This document shows positions 42,390 to 53,933 of a DNA stretch of 64,000 nucleotides, in pieces (within the stretch, counting starts at the first letter, position 1; the number at the start of each line of letters is the position of its first letter). Below the pieces are notes generated by a model. It had not been told where the DNA came from. It saw only the letters and a list, made by a program, of their open reading frames with translations, and did not search any database. The position numbers and the translations under genes are program-made. The DNA is from Idiomarina aquatica (GTDB lineage Bacteria; Pseudomonadota; Gammaproteobacteria; Enterobacterales; Alteromonadaceae): contig NZ_SNXI01000014.1 in the NCBI RefSeq assembly GCF_004362895.1, forward strand, positions 1-64,000. Direction: 5' to 3'.

Positions 42390-44582
42390 TTAGTCAATTG
42401 ACGGATCAGTCAAACCGCGACGTTCCAGCAAGGCTTCAACCGTTGGCTCTTGACCACGCCAGTTGATGTACTGTTGCATCGGATCTTTACTGTTACCCTG
42501 AGACAGGATTTCTTTACGAAACGCCTGGCCATTTTCCAGCGTCAAACCACCGTTATTATTCATGTGTTTAAACGCATCAGCAGCCAATACTTCACTCCAC
42601 ATGTAGGCGTAGTAGCCTGCTGAGTAACCACCCGCAAACACATGCGCAAAGTACGTCGAGCGGTAGCGCGGCGGTACCGCTTCTACCAGTACGCCATTGC
42701 GTTCAAGGGCTTCTTTTTCAAACGCTTGTACATCGTCAATTTCTGTACCCGGCTCTACCGTGTGATACTCAAGATCAAGTAGTGCTGCAGCAACATATTC
42801 CAATGTATCAAAGCCTTGGTTAAAGTTACGTGCGGCCAATACTTTATCTAACAGCTCCTGAGGAATCTGTTCACCGGTTTCGTAATGCTTAGCAAAGTTG
42901 TTGATAACTTTTTCGTTAAGCATCCAGTCTTCCTGGAACGTTGAAGGGAACTCAACATAGTCTCGTGATACCGATGTGCCGGCCAGTGATGGATATTTCA
43001 CGTCCGAGAACATACCGTGTAACGCGTGGCCCATCTCATGGAACATGGTAGAAACTTCATCAAAGCTTAAGAACGTTGGTTCACCGTCAGGCGCTTTGGT
43101 GATGTTCATGTTATTAAGAATAACCGGCTTCTGTTCCATCAAACCAGACTGGCTGCGGAATGAACTCATCCAGGCACCACCGCGTTTACTATCACGCGCA
43201 TAGTAGTCAGCATAGAACAAACCAAGGCTGCTTCCGTCAACGTCAAACACTTCGTAGACATCAACGTCTTCCTGATAAACCGGAATATCGTTACGTTCTT
43301 TAAAGGTGATACCGAACAACTCAGTCATGGCATAAAATACGCCGTCTTCCAGCACACGGTTAAACTCAAAATATTTTTTAACTTCGTCTGAATCCAACGC
43401 GTACTTCTCAGCACGAACTTTCTCGGCATAGTAGAACCAATCCCATGGTGCCAGTTCAAAGTCCTTACCGTCAGCAACGATAGCCTGTTGGATTTCTTCT
43501 GCTTCGCGGTTTACGTTAGAAACCACAGCTGGTACCAGGTCACGTAGCATTTTCTTAGCCGCGTCAGGGTTGCCTGCCATGTTTGTTTCTAAGACGTAGT
43601 CACCCCAGCTGTTATAACCCAGCAATTGTGCTTTATCAGCACGTAGTTTAACGAGTTGCTTAACCAGTGGGTTTTGATCAGTCTCGGTATTACCGGTACC
43701 GCGGTTAGCTGATGCTTCCCATACCCGCTGACGCAGTTCACGATTTTCTAACTCAGCCAAAATTGACTGGCGTGTGGTGTTAGTTAACACAATCGCATAC
43801 TGGCCTTCTTTATCACGGCTTTCTGCTGCATTTGCTAAGCCCTGAATGCGGCTGTCACTTAAACCTGCCAACTGTGATTTGTCTTCTACAAAGATCACGT
43901 TTTCCTGAGTCAGTGACATCAGTCCGTCACGGAATTCATTGGTCAGACTGGATAGTTGCTCGTTGATGTCACGAATTTGCGCTTTTTCTTCGTCATTTAA
44001 CAATGCACCCGAGCGCACAAAGTCTTTGTAGGTTTCTTCCAGTAAACGCTGACTTTCATTATCCAAGCCTAAGTCTTCGCGTTGCTCATACAGTGATTTA
44101 ATGCGAGCAAACAAGTTGGCATTCAGGCTGATGTTATCACCATGAGCGGCCATTTTAGGGGCAAGCTCCGCCTGCAACTCTCGAATTTGGTCATTCGAGT
44201 GAGAAGATGACAGATTATAAAATACCGAGCTCACGCGATTCAGAATTGCGCCTGACTTTTCCATTGCAACAATGGTATTTTCGAATGTGGGCTCTGCTGA
44301 ATTATTAGCAATGGCTTCAATCTCTGCCATATGCTCTTGCATACCCTTTTCGAATGCCGGTTTGAAATGTTCAAACTCGATTGCATTAAAATCAGGTGCC
44401 TGATATTGCAACGGGCTTGGCTCATAGAATGGGTTTTGTTCAGTTGCAGCCTGCTGCGACTGTTCTGGTTGCTGCTCAGCTTGTTGTTCTGCTTGGTTCG
44501 CTGTCGCTTGCTGCTCATTGTCACTGCACGCGCTCAGTGATACAGCTGCGCCAATGGCAACTGCAACTAATGTTTTACGCAT
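42390..44582 (-). CDS. M3-family metallopeptidase (Dcp-like peptidyl-dipeptidase), lipoprotein
   Basis: This 730-residue zinc peptidase of family M3 (thimet oligopeptidase/Dcp group) cuts short peptides. The N-terminus is a lipoprotein signal with lipobox LSAC (Cys19), followed by a Gln/Glu-rich linker, so it is exported and membrane-anchored, unlike the mostly soluble E. coli Dcp. The zinc site FHEMGHALHG (about residue 515) and the downstream third ligand region are intact, as is the C-terminal YRSTYFAHVFAGGYSAGYYAY substrate-binding segment. It probably digests imported or cell-wall-derived oligopeptides in the periplasm, fitting an amino-acid-based metabolism. Monocistronic with its own terminator. 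Confidence 0.9.
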   Translation of the reverse strand: MRKTLVAVAIGAAVSLSACSDNEQQATANQAEQQAEQQPEQSQQAATEQNPFYEPSPLQYQAPDFNAIEFEHFKPAFEKGMQEHMAEIEAIANNSAEPTFENTIVAMEKSGAILNRVSSVFYNLSSSHSNDQIRELQAELAPKMAAHGDNISLNANLFARIKSLYEQREDLGLDNESQRLLEETYKDFVRSGALLNDEEKAQIRDINEQLSSLTNEFRDGLMSLTQENVIFVEDKSQLAGLSDSRIQGLANAAESRDKEGQYAIVLTNTTRQSILAELENRELRQRVWEASANRGTGNTETDQNPLVKQLVKLRADKAQLLGYNSWGDYVLETNMAGNPDAAKKMLRDLVPAVVSNVNREAEEIQQAIVADGKDFELAPWDWFYYAEKVRAEKYALDSDEVKKYFEFNRVLEDGVFYAMTELFGITFKERNDIPVYQEDVDVYEVFDVDGSSLGLFYADYYARDSKRGGAWMSSFRSQSGLMEQKPVILNNMNITKAPDGEPTFLSFDEVSTMFHEMGHALHGMFSDVKYPSLAGTSVSRDYVEFPSTFQEDWMLNEKVINNFAKHYETGEQIPQELLDKVLAARNFNQGFDTLEYVAAALLDLEYHTVEPGTEIDDVQAFEKEALERNGVLVEAVPPRYRSTYFAHVFAGGYSAGYYAYMWSEVLAADAFKHMNNNGGLTLENGQAFRKEILSQGNSKDPMQQYINWRGQEPTVEALLERRGLTDPSID

Positions 44583-44732
44583 TGGTTATCTCCCGCTGGA
44601 TTATTTTTTAAATGCGCCATTACTCTAGACGCGGATTGCGTCAGGCTCAATAGCTACACGGCAGAAAAACCTAAATATTCGGTAAATGGATGTGTCTGAA
44701 ACAGGGAAACTGGGCCGATTGACCCATAAAAA

Positions 44733-44761
44733 CAAAAAAACACGCTCGAAGGCGTGTTTTA
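44733..44761 (-). terminator. Intrinsic terminator of the tRNA-Asp operon
   Basis: On the minus strand AAACACGCC, TTCGA and GCGTGTTTTTTTG make a hairpin followed by a T-run, 5 bp past the second tRNA-Asp. Confidence 0.88.
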
Positions 44762-44765
44762 ATGA

Positions 44766-44842
44766 TGGCGGAGCGGACGGGACTCGAACCCGCGACCTCC
44801 GGCGTGACAGGCCGGCATTCTAACCAACTGAACTACCGCTCC
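44766..44842 (-). tRNA. tRNA-Asp (GTC), downstream copy
   Basis: 77 nt including the encoded CCA. Anticodon GTC sits in CCTGTCACGCC; the acceptor stem GGAGCGG pairs with CCGCTCC, and D and T arms (GGTTCGAGTCC) are canonical. It appears identical to the copy at 44887. Confidence 0.97.
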
Positions 44843-44886
44843 ACATCAGAGATGTGGTGACCTTCGCTAAAAGGTCAAGGTTAAGG

Positions 44887-44963
44887 TGGCGGAGCGGACG
44901 GGACTCGAACCCGCGACCTCCGGCGTGACAGGCCGGCATTCTAACCAACTGAACTACCGCTCC
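44887..44963 (-). tRNA. tRNA-Asp (GTC), upstream copy
   Basis: 77 nt with encoded CCA and anticodon GTC, the same sequence as the neighbour 44 bp away. First gene of the tandem pair after the promoter at 45006-45034. Confidence 0.97.
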
Positions 44964-45005
44964 ACACTTAACCGCTGTTGAGGCTCTCCCCTCAACGCGG
45001 CGTGA

Positions 45006-45034
45006 ATATTACGAGCGACCCGCTAAACAGTCAA
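45006..45034 (-). promoter_or_regulatory. Promoter of the tRNA-Asp pair
   Basis: On the minus strand TTGACT and TAATAT are exactly 17 bp apart, followed by a G/C-rich discriminator (CACGCCGCG) typical of stable-RNA promoters under ppGpp control. The leader before the first tRNA holds a small inverted repeat, TTGAGG/CCTCAA. Confidence 0.82.
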
Positions 45035-45110
45035 CCCTTTTTTTCATAAAATTTTAAACAAATGCTCTGTTTGACTGAATAATATGCAGATCAGTGCTTT
45101 TTTAATCAGT

Positions 45111-46457
45111 TTACTCGCTTTTAGCGGCTTTTTTTTGCGCCTTCTTCTGCGCTTTCTGCTCAGCTTTCTCTGCATTCTTTTGTGCAGTTGCCGGATCATT
45201 ATTTAGCCGCTTACTACGACGCCGCCACCAAACAAAGCTTATAGCGCCAGCAATCAACACAACATTTACGGCCGCAACGATAATTAGATTAACGATTAGC
45301 TGCTGTTCTTCAGCCTCACGTTGTTGTCGCTCCAACTCGGCTTTGCGGACTGCCTCCTGACGCGCCTGCTGGGCAAGTTCTTCTGCTGTAGGTTCTGCAA
45401 CAGGCTCCACCGAAATAAAACTTAAGTTATTAAACTGCAACTCAAACTCACGTCCCTGATTTGATGTCGCAAACACAGTGAGTTCCACCAGATGCTTGCC
45501 ATAAGCGAGATTGTCTAGCGGAATGACGTGCGGAAAGGAATCTATTTTAGTTACTGAGAAGCGTCGCTCTTCGCCATTTGGATAACTCACGCTACCGTTA
45601 ATAGCAACGCTCGACGGGTTGACCAGCTTTTCGTCGAGACTAACCTCAATACCATTGTCTGCGCCACGCTCTTCCGCCAACTGAAAATCAATAGTTACCG
45701 GTTGGTGCTCTACCACCACCGCTTCGTCCTCAAAACTCCGCTCATATAACGGTGTTTCCAGCTGATACGTTGGTAAATATTCGCCGGGCACCACATCTAA
45801 TGCAAAACGGCCGGTAAAGACACCATCGCCGGCTTGTTCGTCATGCCCCTGACCATTGTCGCTGAATTCTGCAACGCGGGTAGGATCAGCACCAAAATTG
45901 TCAAAGTCCGGATTGTTGCTACTTACAAACAACACATCCAGCACCACGGTTTCTCTAAATCTCGCCGTCGACACCGGTGTAGTGCCGTTATAAAGCGTAC
46001 CCTCCACCTTTAGTCGTTCATTTTGGAATAACTGTTTAGGCAGTGGCTCGGCTTCAAAACGGACTTCCGATACAATGATTGCCTTGTTTTGCTTGTCGAC
46101 CCGGCCAGCCACTTGCCAGGGCCCCGGCTCCGGATCAACAATTTTAATCATGTCGAAGTTTGGATCGGTATACCAGGTCACCCGTTCTAATGGGTAATCG
46201 CTGTCATACCACTTACTGCCATCGGGCTTAATCAGTATCAGCGGCTGGCTATTAGGCTCGCGAAAGAACAGCAGCGTAATTTCTTCTATGTCGGCGTCGA
46301 TACGGAACCGCTGCCCTTCAATTGGCAGCATATTATCCATCGGCCCATCCATCAGCTGCATAGGCTGATTTTGTTCCGTTTGTTGCTGAGCATTTAGCGG
46401 GAGTGCGGCACTAACCAAGCACACCCATAGTACTATCAGGAATCGAGCCAAAGACAC
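45111..46457 (-). CDS. TIGR03503 family exported membrane protein
   Basis: This 448-residue protein has a signal peptide (residues 1-23, cleaved near LNAQQQ), a large beta-rich extracytoplasmic region, one membrane helix near residue 390 (VNLIIVAAVNVVLIAGAI) and a short, very Lys/Ala-rich cytoplasmic tail. This layout matches TIGR03503 proteins of Alteromonadales, whose function is unknown. Within the ectodomain, TRFR-like and FTGRFALDVVPGEYLPTYQ segments suggest Ig-like or choice-of-anchor folds. The GTG start overlaps the end of dnaQ by 22 bp, so it is translated from the dnaQ transcript. No enzymatic motif was found. Confidence 0.82.
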   Translation of the reverse strand: MSLARFLIVLWVCLVSAALPLNAQQQTEQNQPMQLMDGPMDNMLPIEGQRFRIDADIEEITLLFFREPNSQPLILIKPDGSKWYDSDYPLERVTWYTDPNFDMIKIVDPEPGPWQVAGRVDKQNKAIIVSEVRFEAEPLPKQLFQNERLKVEGTLYNGTTPVSTARFRETVVLDVLFVSSNNPDFDNFGADPTRVAEFSDNGQGHDEQAGDGVFTGRFALDVVPGEYLPTYQLETPLYERSFEDEAVVVEHQPVTIDFQLAEERGADNGIEVSLDEKLVNPSSVAINGSVSYPNGEERRFSVTKIDSFPHVIPLDNLAYGKHLVELTVFATSNQGREFELQFNNLSFISVEPVAEPTAEELAQQARQEAVRKAELERQQREAEEQQLIVNLIIVAAVNVVLIAGAISFVWWRRRSKRLNNDPATAQKNAEKAEQKAQKKAQKKAAKSE

Positions 46458-47146
46458 TTACCACCCTCGTTTTTTACTAGCGCCAGCCGTTGTTGATGCT
46501 GTTCTAATTCATCGGCCGTTGCCGTCAAAACCTTTAGCGGGCGACGGTTTTTTATCGGTTTATGTTGCACGTCACCGGGCCCATTAGCATTACCGCGCTG
46601 GGCATTATTGTGCAGGTTAAGGTCTGTTTGACCGCCGGTCATAGCCAGGTACACGTCAGCCAGAATTTCCGCATCCAGTAGCGCTCCGTGCAACTCGCGG
46701 ACAGAGTTATCCACCTCGAACGCCTTACATAACGCATCCAGACTATTACGTTGCCCCGGTCGCATTTCTCGCGCTAACTGCAATGAATCCAGCACCGAAC
46801 AATAATCAGTGGTTTGGCCATATCCCGCTTGCAACCGGCTAAATTCAGCGTCCATGTGACCGACATCGAATGGCGCATTATGGATTACTAATTGTGCGCC
46901 TTTAATAAAGCCTAGAAAATCATCAACAATTTGCGCAAACACCGGCTTGTCGGTAAGGAAATCATTGGTAATTCCGTGAACCTCGATAGCTTCCTGCTCG
47001 ACCACCCGTTCAGGATTAATATAAACGTGGTAATGCTTACCCGTGGGCTTTCTGTCGATTAACTCAACACAACCAATTTCAATGATCCGATGCCCTTCGG
47101 CTGGGTTAATACCTGTAGTTTCGGTATCCAGTACCACCTGACGCAT
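46436..47146 (-). CDS. dnaQ: DNA polymerase III epsilon subunit (3'-5' proofreading exonuclease)
   Basis: DnaQ proofreads for DnaE. The 236-residue protein shows ExoI VLDTETTGINPAEGHRIIEIG (Asp/Glu metal ligands), ExoII HNAPFDVGHMDAEF, and ExoIII HGALLDAEILADVYL (His and Asp), so all five DEDDh residues are present. QTDLNL near residue 185 may be the beta-clamp-binding peptide. It is divergent from rnhA (52 bp), the standard gammaproteobacterial arrangement, and overlaps the downstream TIGR03503 gene. Confidence 0.96.
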   Translation of the reverse strand: MRQVVLDTETTGINPAEGHRIIEIGCVELIDRKPTGKHYHVYINPERVVEQEAIEVHGITNDFLTDKPVFAQIVDDFLGFIKGAQLVIHNAPFDVGHMDAEFSRLQAGYGQTTDYCSVLDSLQLAREMRPGQRNSLDALCKAFEVDNSVRELHGALLDAEILADVYLAMTGGQTDLNLHNNAQRGNANGPGDVQHKPIKNRRPLKVLTATADELEQHQQRLALVKNEGGKCLWLDS

Positions 47147-47198
47147 GCTAATTTCCTGATATACTCTGTGCTAATTTGAGCTAATAGTAGCAATATTT

Positions 47199-47672
47199 AT
47201 GACCAACACAAACGCTGTTCACTTATATACAGATGGTTCCTGCCTGGGTAATCCGGGGCCGGGCGGCTACGGAGTGGTACTGGAATATAATAAACACCGC
47301 AAAGAATTAAGTCAGGGCTTTAAATGCACCACCAATAACCGTATGGAGATGCTGGCCTGCATAGAGGGGTTAAAAGCCTTAAAACGCGACTGTGAGGTCG
47401 TCATAACGACCGACAGCCAGTATGTAAAACAAGGTATCGAACAATGGATGCATGGTTGGAAGCGTAATGGCTGGAAAACATCAGCGAAAAAGCCCGTTAA
47501 AAACCAGGATCTATGGGTAAAACTGGATAACGAGCTACAGCGCCATAAGGTTCGCTGGGATTGGGTAAAAGGTCACTCAGGTCATCCGCAAAACGAGCGC
47601 TGTGACGAGCTCGCCCGCGAGGCGGCGAGTGGCTCGTCACTACAGGAAGACGGCGGCTATAACCCGTTATAA
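47199..47672 (+). CDS. rnhA: Ribonuclease HI
   Basis: RNase HI degrades the RNA strand of RNA-DNA hybrids (R-loops, primers). The 157-residue protein has the complete catalytic set: YTDGSC (Asp), TTNNRMEM (Glu), TTDSQY (Asp), [17 protein letters not shown] (His and final Asp). The length agrees with E. coli (155). It is divergent from dnaQ and sits 2 bp from the convergent rhodanese gene, leaving no room for a terminator between them. Confidence 0.97.
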   Translation: MTNTNAVHLYTDGSCLGNPGPGGYGVVLEYNKHRKELSQGFKCTTNNRMEMLACIEGLKALKRDCEVVITTDSQYVKQGIEQWMHGWKRNGWKTSAKKPVKNQDLWVKLDNELQRHKVRWDWVKGHSGHPQNERCDELAREAASGSSLQEDGGYNPL

Positions 47673-47674
47673 CA

Positions 47675-48067
47675 CTAACCTTCGCCAGCGACGACCGGGC
47701 GTTTTTCTTCGGCCCAGGCACTCATCCCGCCGGTTACGCTATACACTTTATCAAAGCCCATGCGCTCGAGGCTTTCGGCAGCCAACGCCGAGCGCCCGCC
47801 GGTCTTACAGATAAGATACAAGGGTTTATCAGCAATGCGCTGCAGCGCATCATCGTAACCGGCTACATCAGGGTGTTGATTAAGTTGCATCTCCAGCACG
47901 CCCCGGGGCATATTGACCGCTTCCCGGATATGACCCTGGGTATATTCGGCTGGTTCGCGCACATCGATCACACGCGCACCATCTCTTAGCGCTTGTTGGA
48001 GCTGTTCGGTGGTCACTTCGTTAACATTATTTTTTGCCATTTGGCAAAGCTTCATTGCATCAATCAT
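47675..48067 (-). CDS. Rhodanese-domain sulfurtransferase
   Basis: This 130-residue single-domain rhodanese has VIDVREPAEYTQGHI near residue 35 and the active loop LICKTGGRSALAAE with the persulfide-carrying cysteine (about residue 87), then the GGMSAW ending typical of GlpE/PspE-like proteins. It would transfer sulfane sulfur to cyanide or to protein acceptors. There is no signal peptide, so it is cytoplasmic. The start overlaps the upstream methyltransferase stop by 8 bp, with GAGG at the right distance, so the two are translationally coupled. Confidence 0.9.
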   Translation of the reverse strand: MIDAMKLCQMAKNNVNEVTTEQLQQALRDGARVIDVREPAEYTQGHIREAVNMPRGVLEMQLNQHPDVAGYDDALQRIADKPLYLICKTGGRSALAAESLERMGFDKVYSVTGGMSAWAEEKRPVVAGEG

Positions 48068-48839
48068 GCAGTACCTCTTTGCTTGTCGTTAAACTACTTC
48101 GGGTTGTTGCCGTGGCGACCGGCCGTTGACTAAGCGCGGCGCCGCTTGGCACTCTCATTCTAGGCGTTTTTAATATAACGCATTTACGTGCCAGTATGGC
48201 ATAACCACTGTGTAATAGCGGAATTTTCTGACACAGTTTTTCTGTCCATACGGGGCTTGGTGAGGTTTTAGATCGGTTACTGTCGGTAGCTAAAAACCGT
48301 CCCATATAATAATCATGCTGGACAATTTCATAACCCAACAGCTGCAGCCAGTCTTTTATGCGAAAGGCACTAAAATAACGCCCCGACCATGGCAGTCGTT
48401 TACGATTAGCCGGTAACCAGCCACTTAACATGGCAGGACTCAACGGATTAAAACCACAAATAAATAAGTAACCATCGTCCATCAGCACGCGGTTTACCTC
48501 GCGCAGTACTTGGTGCGGATCGCGGCTGTACTCAAGTACAAACGGCATCACCACCTGATCAACCACAGCATTCTTAATCGGCAAGTGCTCAAGTTTAGCC
48601 TGAATAGTATTCGCTTTAGCAGCGGGACTTACTAACACCGGCGCAGTCAAACTAAAAGCCTGATAACTCAACTCTGCCGCTAATCCGCCTAATCCCAGGG
48701 TCGTTCCGCAACGCAGCCGGCGTCCATAGTCATTCATTAACCACTGCGTATGCTCACGCATGTAGTCGCCGCAGACAAACGATTGCCAGCTGTCAGGTTG
48801 CGGCAATTTAGCGGGGCTATACGCTGGCTTAATAAGCAC
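48060..48839 (-). CDS. Class I SAM-dependent methyltransferase (YafS-like)
   Basis: This 259-residue protein has the methyltransferase-11 pattern: a motif I region TTLGLGGLAAELSYQ (less acidic and less glycine-spaced than usual), KLEHLPIKNAVVDQVVMPFVLEYS (motif II/III) and HQVLREVNRVLMDDGYLFICGFNP (motif IV). In E. coli the equivalent gene yafS lies beside gloB and rnhA/dnaQ, as here. The substrate is unknown. The weak motif I raises the chance of altered SAM binding. The C-terminal tail is basic and rich in Ser/Thr/Arg. Divergent from gloB (61 bp). Confidence 0.82.
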   Translation of the reverse strand: MLIKPAYSPAKLPQPDSWQSFVCGDYMREHTQWLMNDYGRRLRCGTTLGLGGLAAELSYQAFSLTAPVLVSPAAKANTIQAKLEHLPIKNAVVDQVVMPFVLEYSRDPHQVLREVNRVLMDDGYLFICGFNPLSPAMLSGWLPANRKRLPWSGRYFSAFRIKDWLQLLGYEIVQHDYYMGRFLATDSNRSKTSPSPVWTEKLCQKIPLLHSGYAILARKCVILKTPRMRVPSGAALSQRPVATATTRSSLTTSKEVLHD

Positions 48840-48900
48840 TCGGGTATCCTTTATGGTAGGCTCTTGGCTATAATTCTATGCTAGCGCTAATGAGGTCGAT

Positions 48901-49662
48901 ATGCGAGTGCATCCAATCAAAGCATACAACGATAATTATATTTGGCTTATTCAACCGACCACAGAGCCCGCAGTCATCGTGGTAGACCCCGGCGATGATA
49001 AACCTGTGCGGCAGTGGCTTAGTGATAACAATGCCACTATCGACAGTTATTTAATCACTCACCACCACTGGGATCATACCGATGGTTTAGCGCCATTACT
49101 TAATGATTATCCGGCACCTGTTTTTGGTCCTAAAAATAGCAACATAGCCGCAATTTCCGCGTCTCTGTCAGAAGGGGATAAATTTTCCCGACTCGGTTTA
49201 TCATTTGAGGTATTTGAAACGCCCGGACACACTTTAGACCACATTAGTTTTTACTGTAACGGCTATTTATTTTGCGGTGACACGTTATTTTCAGGTGGCT
49301 GTGGACGCATGTTCGAAGGTAACCCGGAGATGTATGTCGAGTCGTTAAAAAAGCTTCGTCTATTACCGGGCGACACGCGAGTTTTCTGCGCGCATGAGTA
49401 CACCCAGGCAAACTTAACCTTTGCAGTGTTGGTAGAACCCGACAATGCACTGCTAAACAGTTATCTGGAAAAAGTAAAGCTAATGCGTCAGCAAAACGAA
49501 ATCACTTTGCCCAGCAGTCTGCAGCTGGAGTTGGCAATGAATCCATTTTTACGTTTTGACCAGCCCACCGTAATAAGCGCTGCCGAGCAGCATGCCGAGC
49601 GAGCCTTAGATAGCGCTGCCGATGTGTTCGGGTGCATAAGACAGTGGAAAGACAACCTGTAA
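48901..49662 (+). CDS. gloB: Hydroxyacylglutathione hydrolase (glyoxalase II)
   Basis: GloB hydrolyses S-lactoylglutathione to lactate and glutathione, the second step of methylglyoxal detoxification. The 253-residue metallo-beta-lactamase-fold protein shows the metal-binding THHHWDHTDG (about 53-62), TPGHTLDHISFY (His), CGDTLFSGGCGRMFEG (Asp) and CAHEYTQANLTFA (His). The C-terminal substrate-binding helices match GloB length (251 in E. coli). It is divergent from the methyltransferase gene and followed by mltD, the common neighbourhood. Confidence 0.96.
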   Translation: MRVHPIKAYNDNYIWLIQPTTEPAVIVVDPGDDKPVRQWLSDNNATIDSYLITHHHWDHTDGLAPLLNDYPAPVFGPKNSNIAAISASLSEGDKFSRLGLSFEVFETPGHTLDHISFYCNGYLFCGDTLFSGGCGRMFEGNPEMYVESLKKLRLLPGDTRVFCAHEYTQANLTFAVLVEPDNALLNSYLEKVKLMRQQNEITLPSSLQLELAMNPFLRFDQPTVISAAEQHAERALDSAADVFGCIRQWKDNL

Positions 49663-49715
49663 TTCATTAAACTTGACGCGTTTTTAAACAAAAACTTTAA
49701 CGAGACGTTATTTGC

Positions 49716-51362
49716 ATGAAGTTGACGAAAGCCCCTTTTGCCATTGCTCTGGTCTCTGCCCTTGTATTAAGCGGCTGCCAAAGTACATCGCCACAGACAT
49801 GGTTTGTGTCTGAGTCAGAACCCGAAGAAACCAATAAAACTGTCGCCAAACGGGCACCTGACAACTCAGCTGAAGTAGAGCCGAAATCCTTACAAACCGT
49901 GCCAGAAATTGCATTAGGTACAGCGGAGTTTCATCAACAACCTGTTGCTGAAGAACCTTTGCCCGAACAGGATCTATGGCAGCGTATTCGGCAAAATCTG
50001 CAATTTGAGGCTCCGGACAATCAACGTTTACGTTCACAACGCAATTGGTATGTTAGCCATCCTGAATATCTGCAGCGTGTCGGTAAACGAGCAGAGCCTT
50101 TTTTACACTTAATTGTAGAAGAGATCGAAAAGCGTAAACTGCCGATGGACTTGGTGCTTCTGCCCATTGTAGAAAGTGCTTTTGATCCCTTCGCATACAG
50201 CCATGGCAGTGCTGCCGGAGTCTGGCAGTTTATTCCGGGGACCGCTCGTCATTACGGTTTAGATATCAACTGGTGGTACGACGGCCGTCGTGACGTTTAT
50301 GCGGCTACTCACGCAGCGCTAGACTACCTGGAAGATTTGTATGCCTATTTTGACGGCGACTGGTTACACGCATTAGCGGCCTATAACTCAGGTCAGGGGC
50401 GCGTCGGCAATGCTATCCGAAAAAACCAGCGGGCCGGCAAACCGACTGACTTCTGGTCACTTGATCTACCCCGCGAAACGCGCGCTTACGTACCTAAATT
50501 GCTGGCATTATCTGATATTTTACGAAACACCGATGAGTATGGCATCGTTTGGTATCCCATTGAGAATCAGCCCTCTCTGAAAGTTGTTGAACTGCCGGCA
50601 CAAATTGACCTGGCTAAAGCCGCCGATATGGCGGCTATGCCATTGGCAGAACTGCACCGCTACAACGCCGCGTATAACCGTTGGTCTACCGCTCCGGGCG
50701 GCCCGCACCGACTATTACTGCCGCAACAAAATGCCAATACCTTTGAACAAGCCATTGCAGCAACTGATCCCAAGCAATGGTTAAACTGGCAACGTCACCA
50801 GGTTCAATCGGGCGAGAGCTTGTTAACTATCGCCAAAAAGTATCACACCTCCGTTGATGTCATTCAGCAGGTTAATGATATTAGTAGTCATATTATCCGA
50901 GCTGGTGAGTTTTTGCTGATCCCCGTCGCCAGCAACGATTTAGATGACTATACACTGTCACAGGGGCAGCGACTGTTGGCTACCCAGACGCGACAGCGGC
51001 AAGGAGAAAAATCCGAGTATGTGGTGCAGTCCGGAGACACGCTCTGGGATATCAGTCGCATCTACGATGTCGGTACCCGTGAGCTAGCCAAGTGGAATGG
51101 TATGGCCCCGGGGGATTTCTTGCGCCCTGGTCAAAAACTGGTAATCTGGAGTGACAGCAAAGCACCGAGCCAGCGCAGTGCAAGCTTAATTAGAACAGTG
51201 ACTTACCAAGTCAGAAACGGTGACTCGCTGGCTCGCATTGCGAATAAATTTAATGTCACTATTGGTGATATTGAAAAATGGAATAATATAAATCGCAGCC
51301 GCTACCTGCAACCCGGGCAACGTCTGACCCTAAAAGTTGATGTTACAAACGTAAGTGGTTAA
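49716..51362 (+). CDS. mltD: Membrane-bound lytic murein transglycosylase D
   Basis: MltD cleaves peptidoglycan glycan strands by forming 1,6-anhydro-muramic ends. The 548-residue lipoprotein (lipobox VLSGC, Cys21) has the SLT catalytic domain with LPIVESAFDP (catalytic Glu, about residue 150), SAAGVWQFIPGTARHYGL and ALAAYNSGQGRV, and three C-terminal LysM repeats (near 365, 445 and 500: HQVQSGESL, YVVQSGDTLW, YQVRNGDSLA) for glycan binding. It follows gloB. A small exported protein starts 3 bp after its stop, so the two are co-transcribed. Confidence 0.95.
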   Translation: MKLTKAPFAIALVSALVLSGCQSTSPQTWFVSESEPEETNKTVAKRAPDNSAEVEPKSLQTVPEIALGTAEFHQQPVAEEPLPEQDLWQRIRQNLQFEAPDNQRLRSQRNWYVSHPEYLQRVGKRAEPFLHLIVEEIEKRKLPMDLVLLPIVESAFDPFAYSHGSAAGVWQFIPGTARHYGLDINWWYDGRRDVYAATHAALDYLEDLYAYFDGDWLHALAAYNSGQGRVGNAIRKNQRAGKPTDFWSLDLPRETRAYVPKLLALSDILRNTDEYGIVWYPIENQPSLKVVELPAQIDLAKAADMAAMPLAELHRYNAAYNRWSTAPGGPHRLLLPQQNANTFEQAIAATDPKQWLNWQRHQVQSGESLLTIAKKYHTSVDVIQQVNDISSHIIRAGEFLLIPVASNDLDDYTLSQGQRLLATQTRQRQGEKSEYVVQSGDTLWDISRIYDVGTRELAKWNGMAPGDFLRPGQKLVIWSDSKAPSQRSASLIRTVTYQVRNGDSLARIANKFNVTIGDIEKWNNINRSRYLQPGQRLTLKVDVTNVSG

Positions 51363-51365
51363 CCA

Positions 51366-51869
51366 ATGAAAAATCTCACGTCAGTTGTTTTAATCGTTTT
51401 AGCAGCGCTGTTTTTATTACCCAATAAATCCGTAGCGCAGGAATGGGATGCCTCAGGTGAAGGTAAAGTTACCTACCCCAGTGGCCGCACTGAACCGCTG
51501 ACGTTTGGCTTTTCCTATCAAAAAACCTATGGCACCTTTGTTTTTAAGGCAGGTAACGCCAAAATGCGGACCGATGAGCCGCCACCGAATTACATTCTTA
51601 ACGTTATCGTTAACGACGATGGATTATTATACATCGCTGAATTTGCCGACGGCTTTTTTGAATCATTTGAGTTAGCGTTAGGCGGCCACAAGGTGGCTAT
51701 AAAGCCGCGCCGCGAATTTGATGAAGATGAGCCGGTCAAGCACCTGGTGGTTTACATCGACGACCGTAGCTTTTTGCTAGATACCACACACCCGTCGTTA
51801 AAGTTTTCGTTTGACGAAGATGGTATCAGCGAGATTGACGGTAACGGCCTAATCCGTGACTTGAGTTCA

Positions 51870-51878
<9 letters not shown>
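51366..51878 (+). CDS. Small exported protein linked to mltD
   Basis: This 170-residue protein has a signal peptide (MKNLTSVVLIVLAALFLL, cleavage probably after VAQ), so it is periplasmic or outer-membrane facing. The mature part is beta-rich with TFGFSYQKTYGTFVFKAGN, VNDDGLLYIAEFADGFFES, VVYIDDRSFLLD and no cysteine pair, membrane span or catalytic motif. I do not recognise a family. It begins 3 bp after mltD in the same operon, suggesting a cell-wall or envelope role, for example modulating the transglycosylase; that is inference from position only. Confidence 0.7.
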
Positions 51879-53919
<2,041 letters not shown>

Positions 53920-53933
53920 TCACGGTTGAACGC

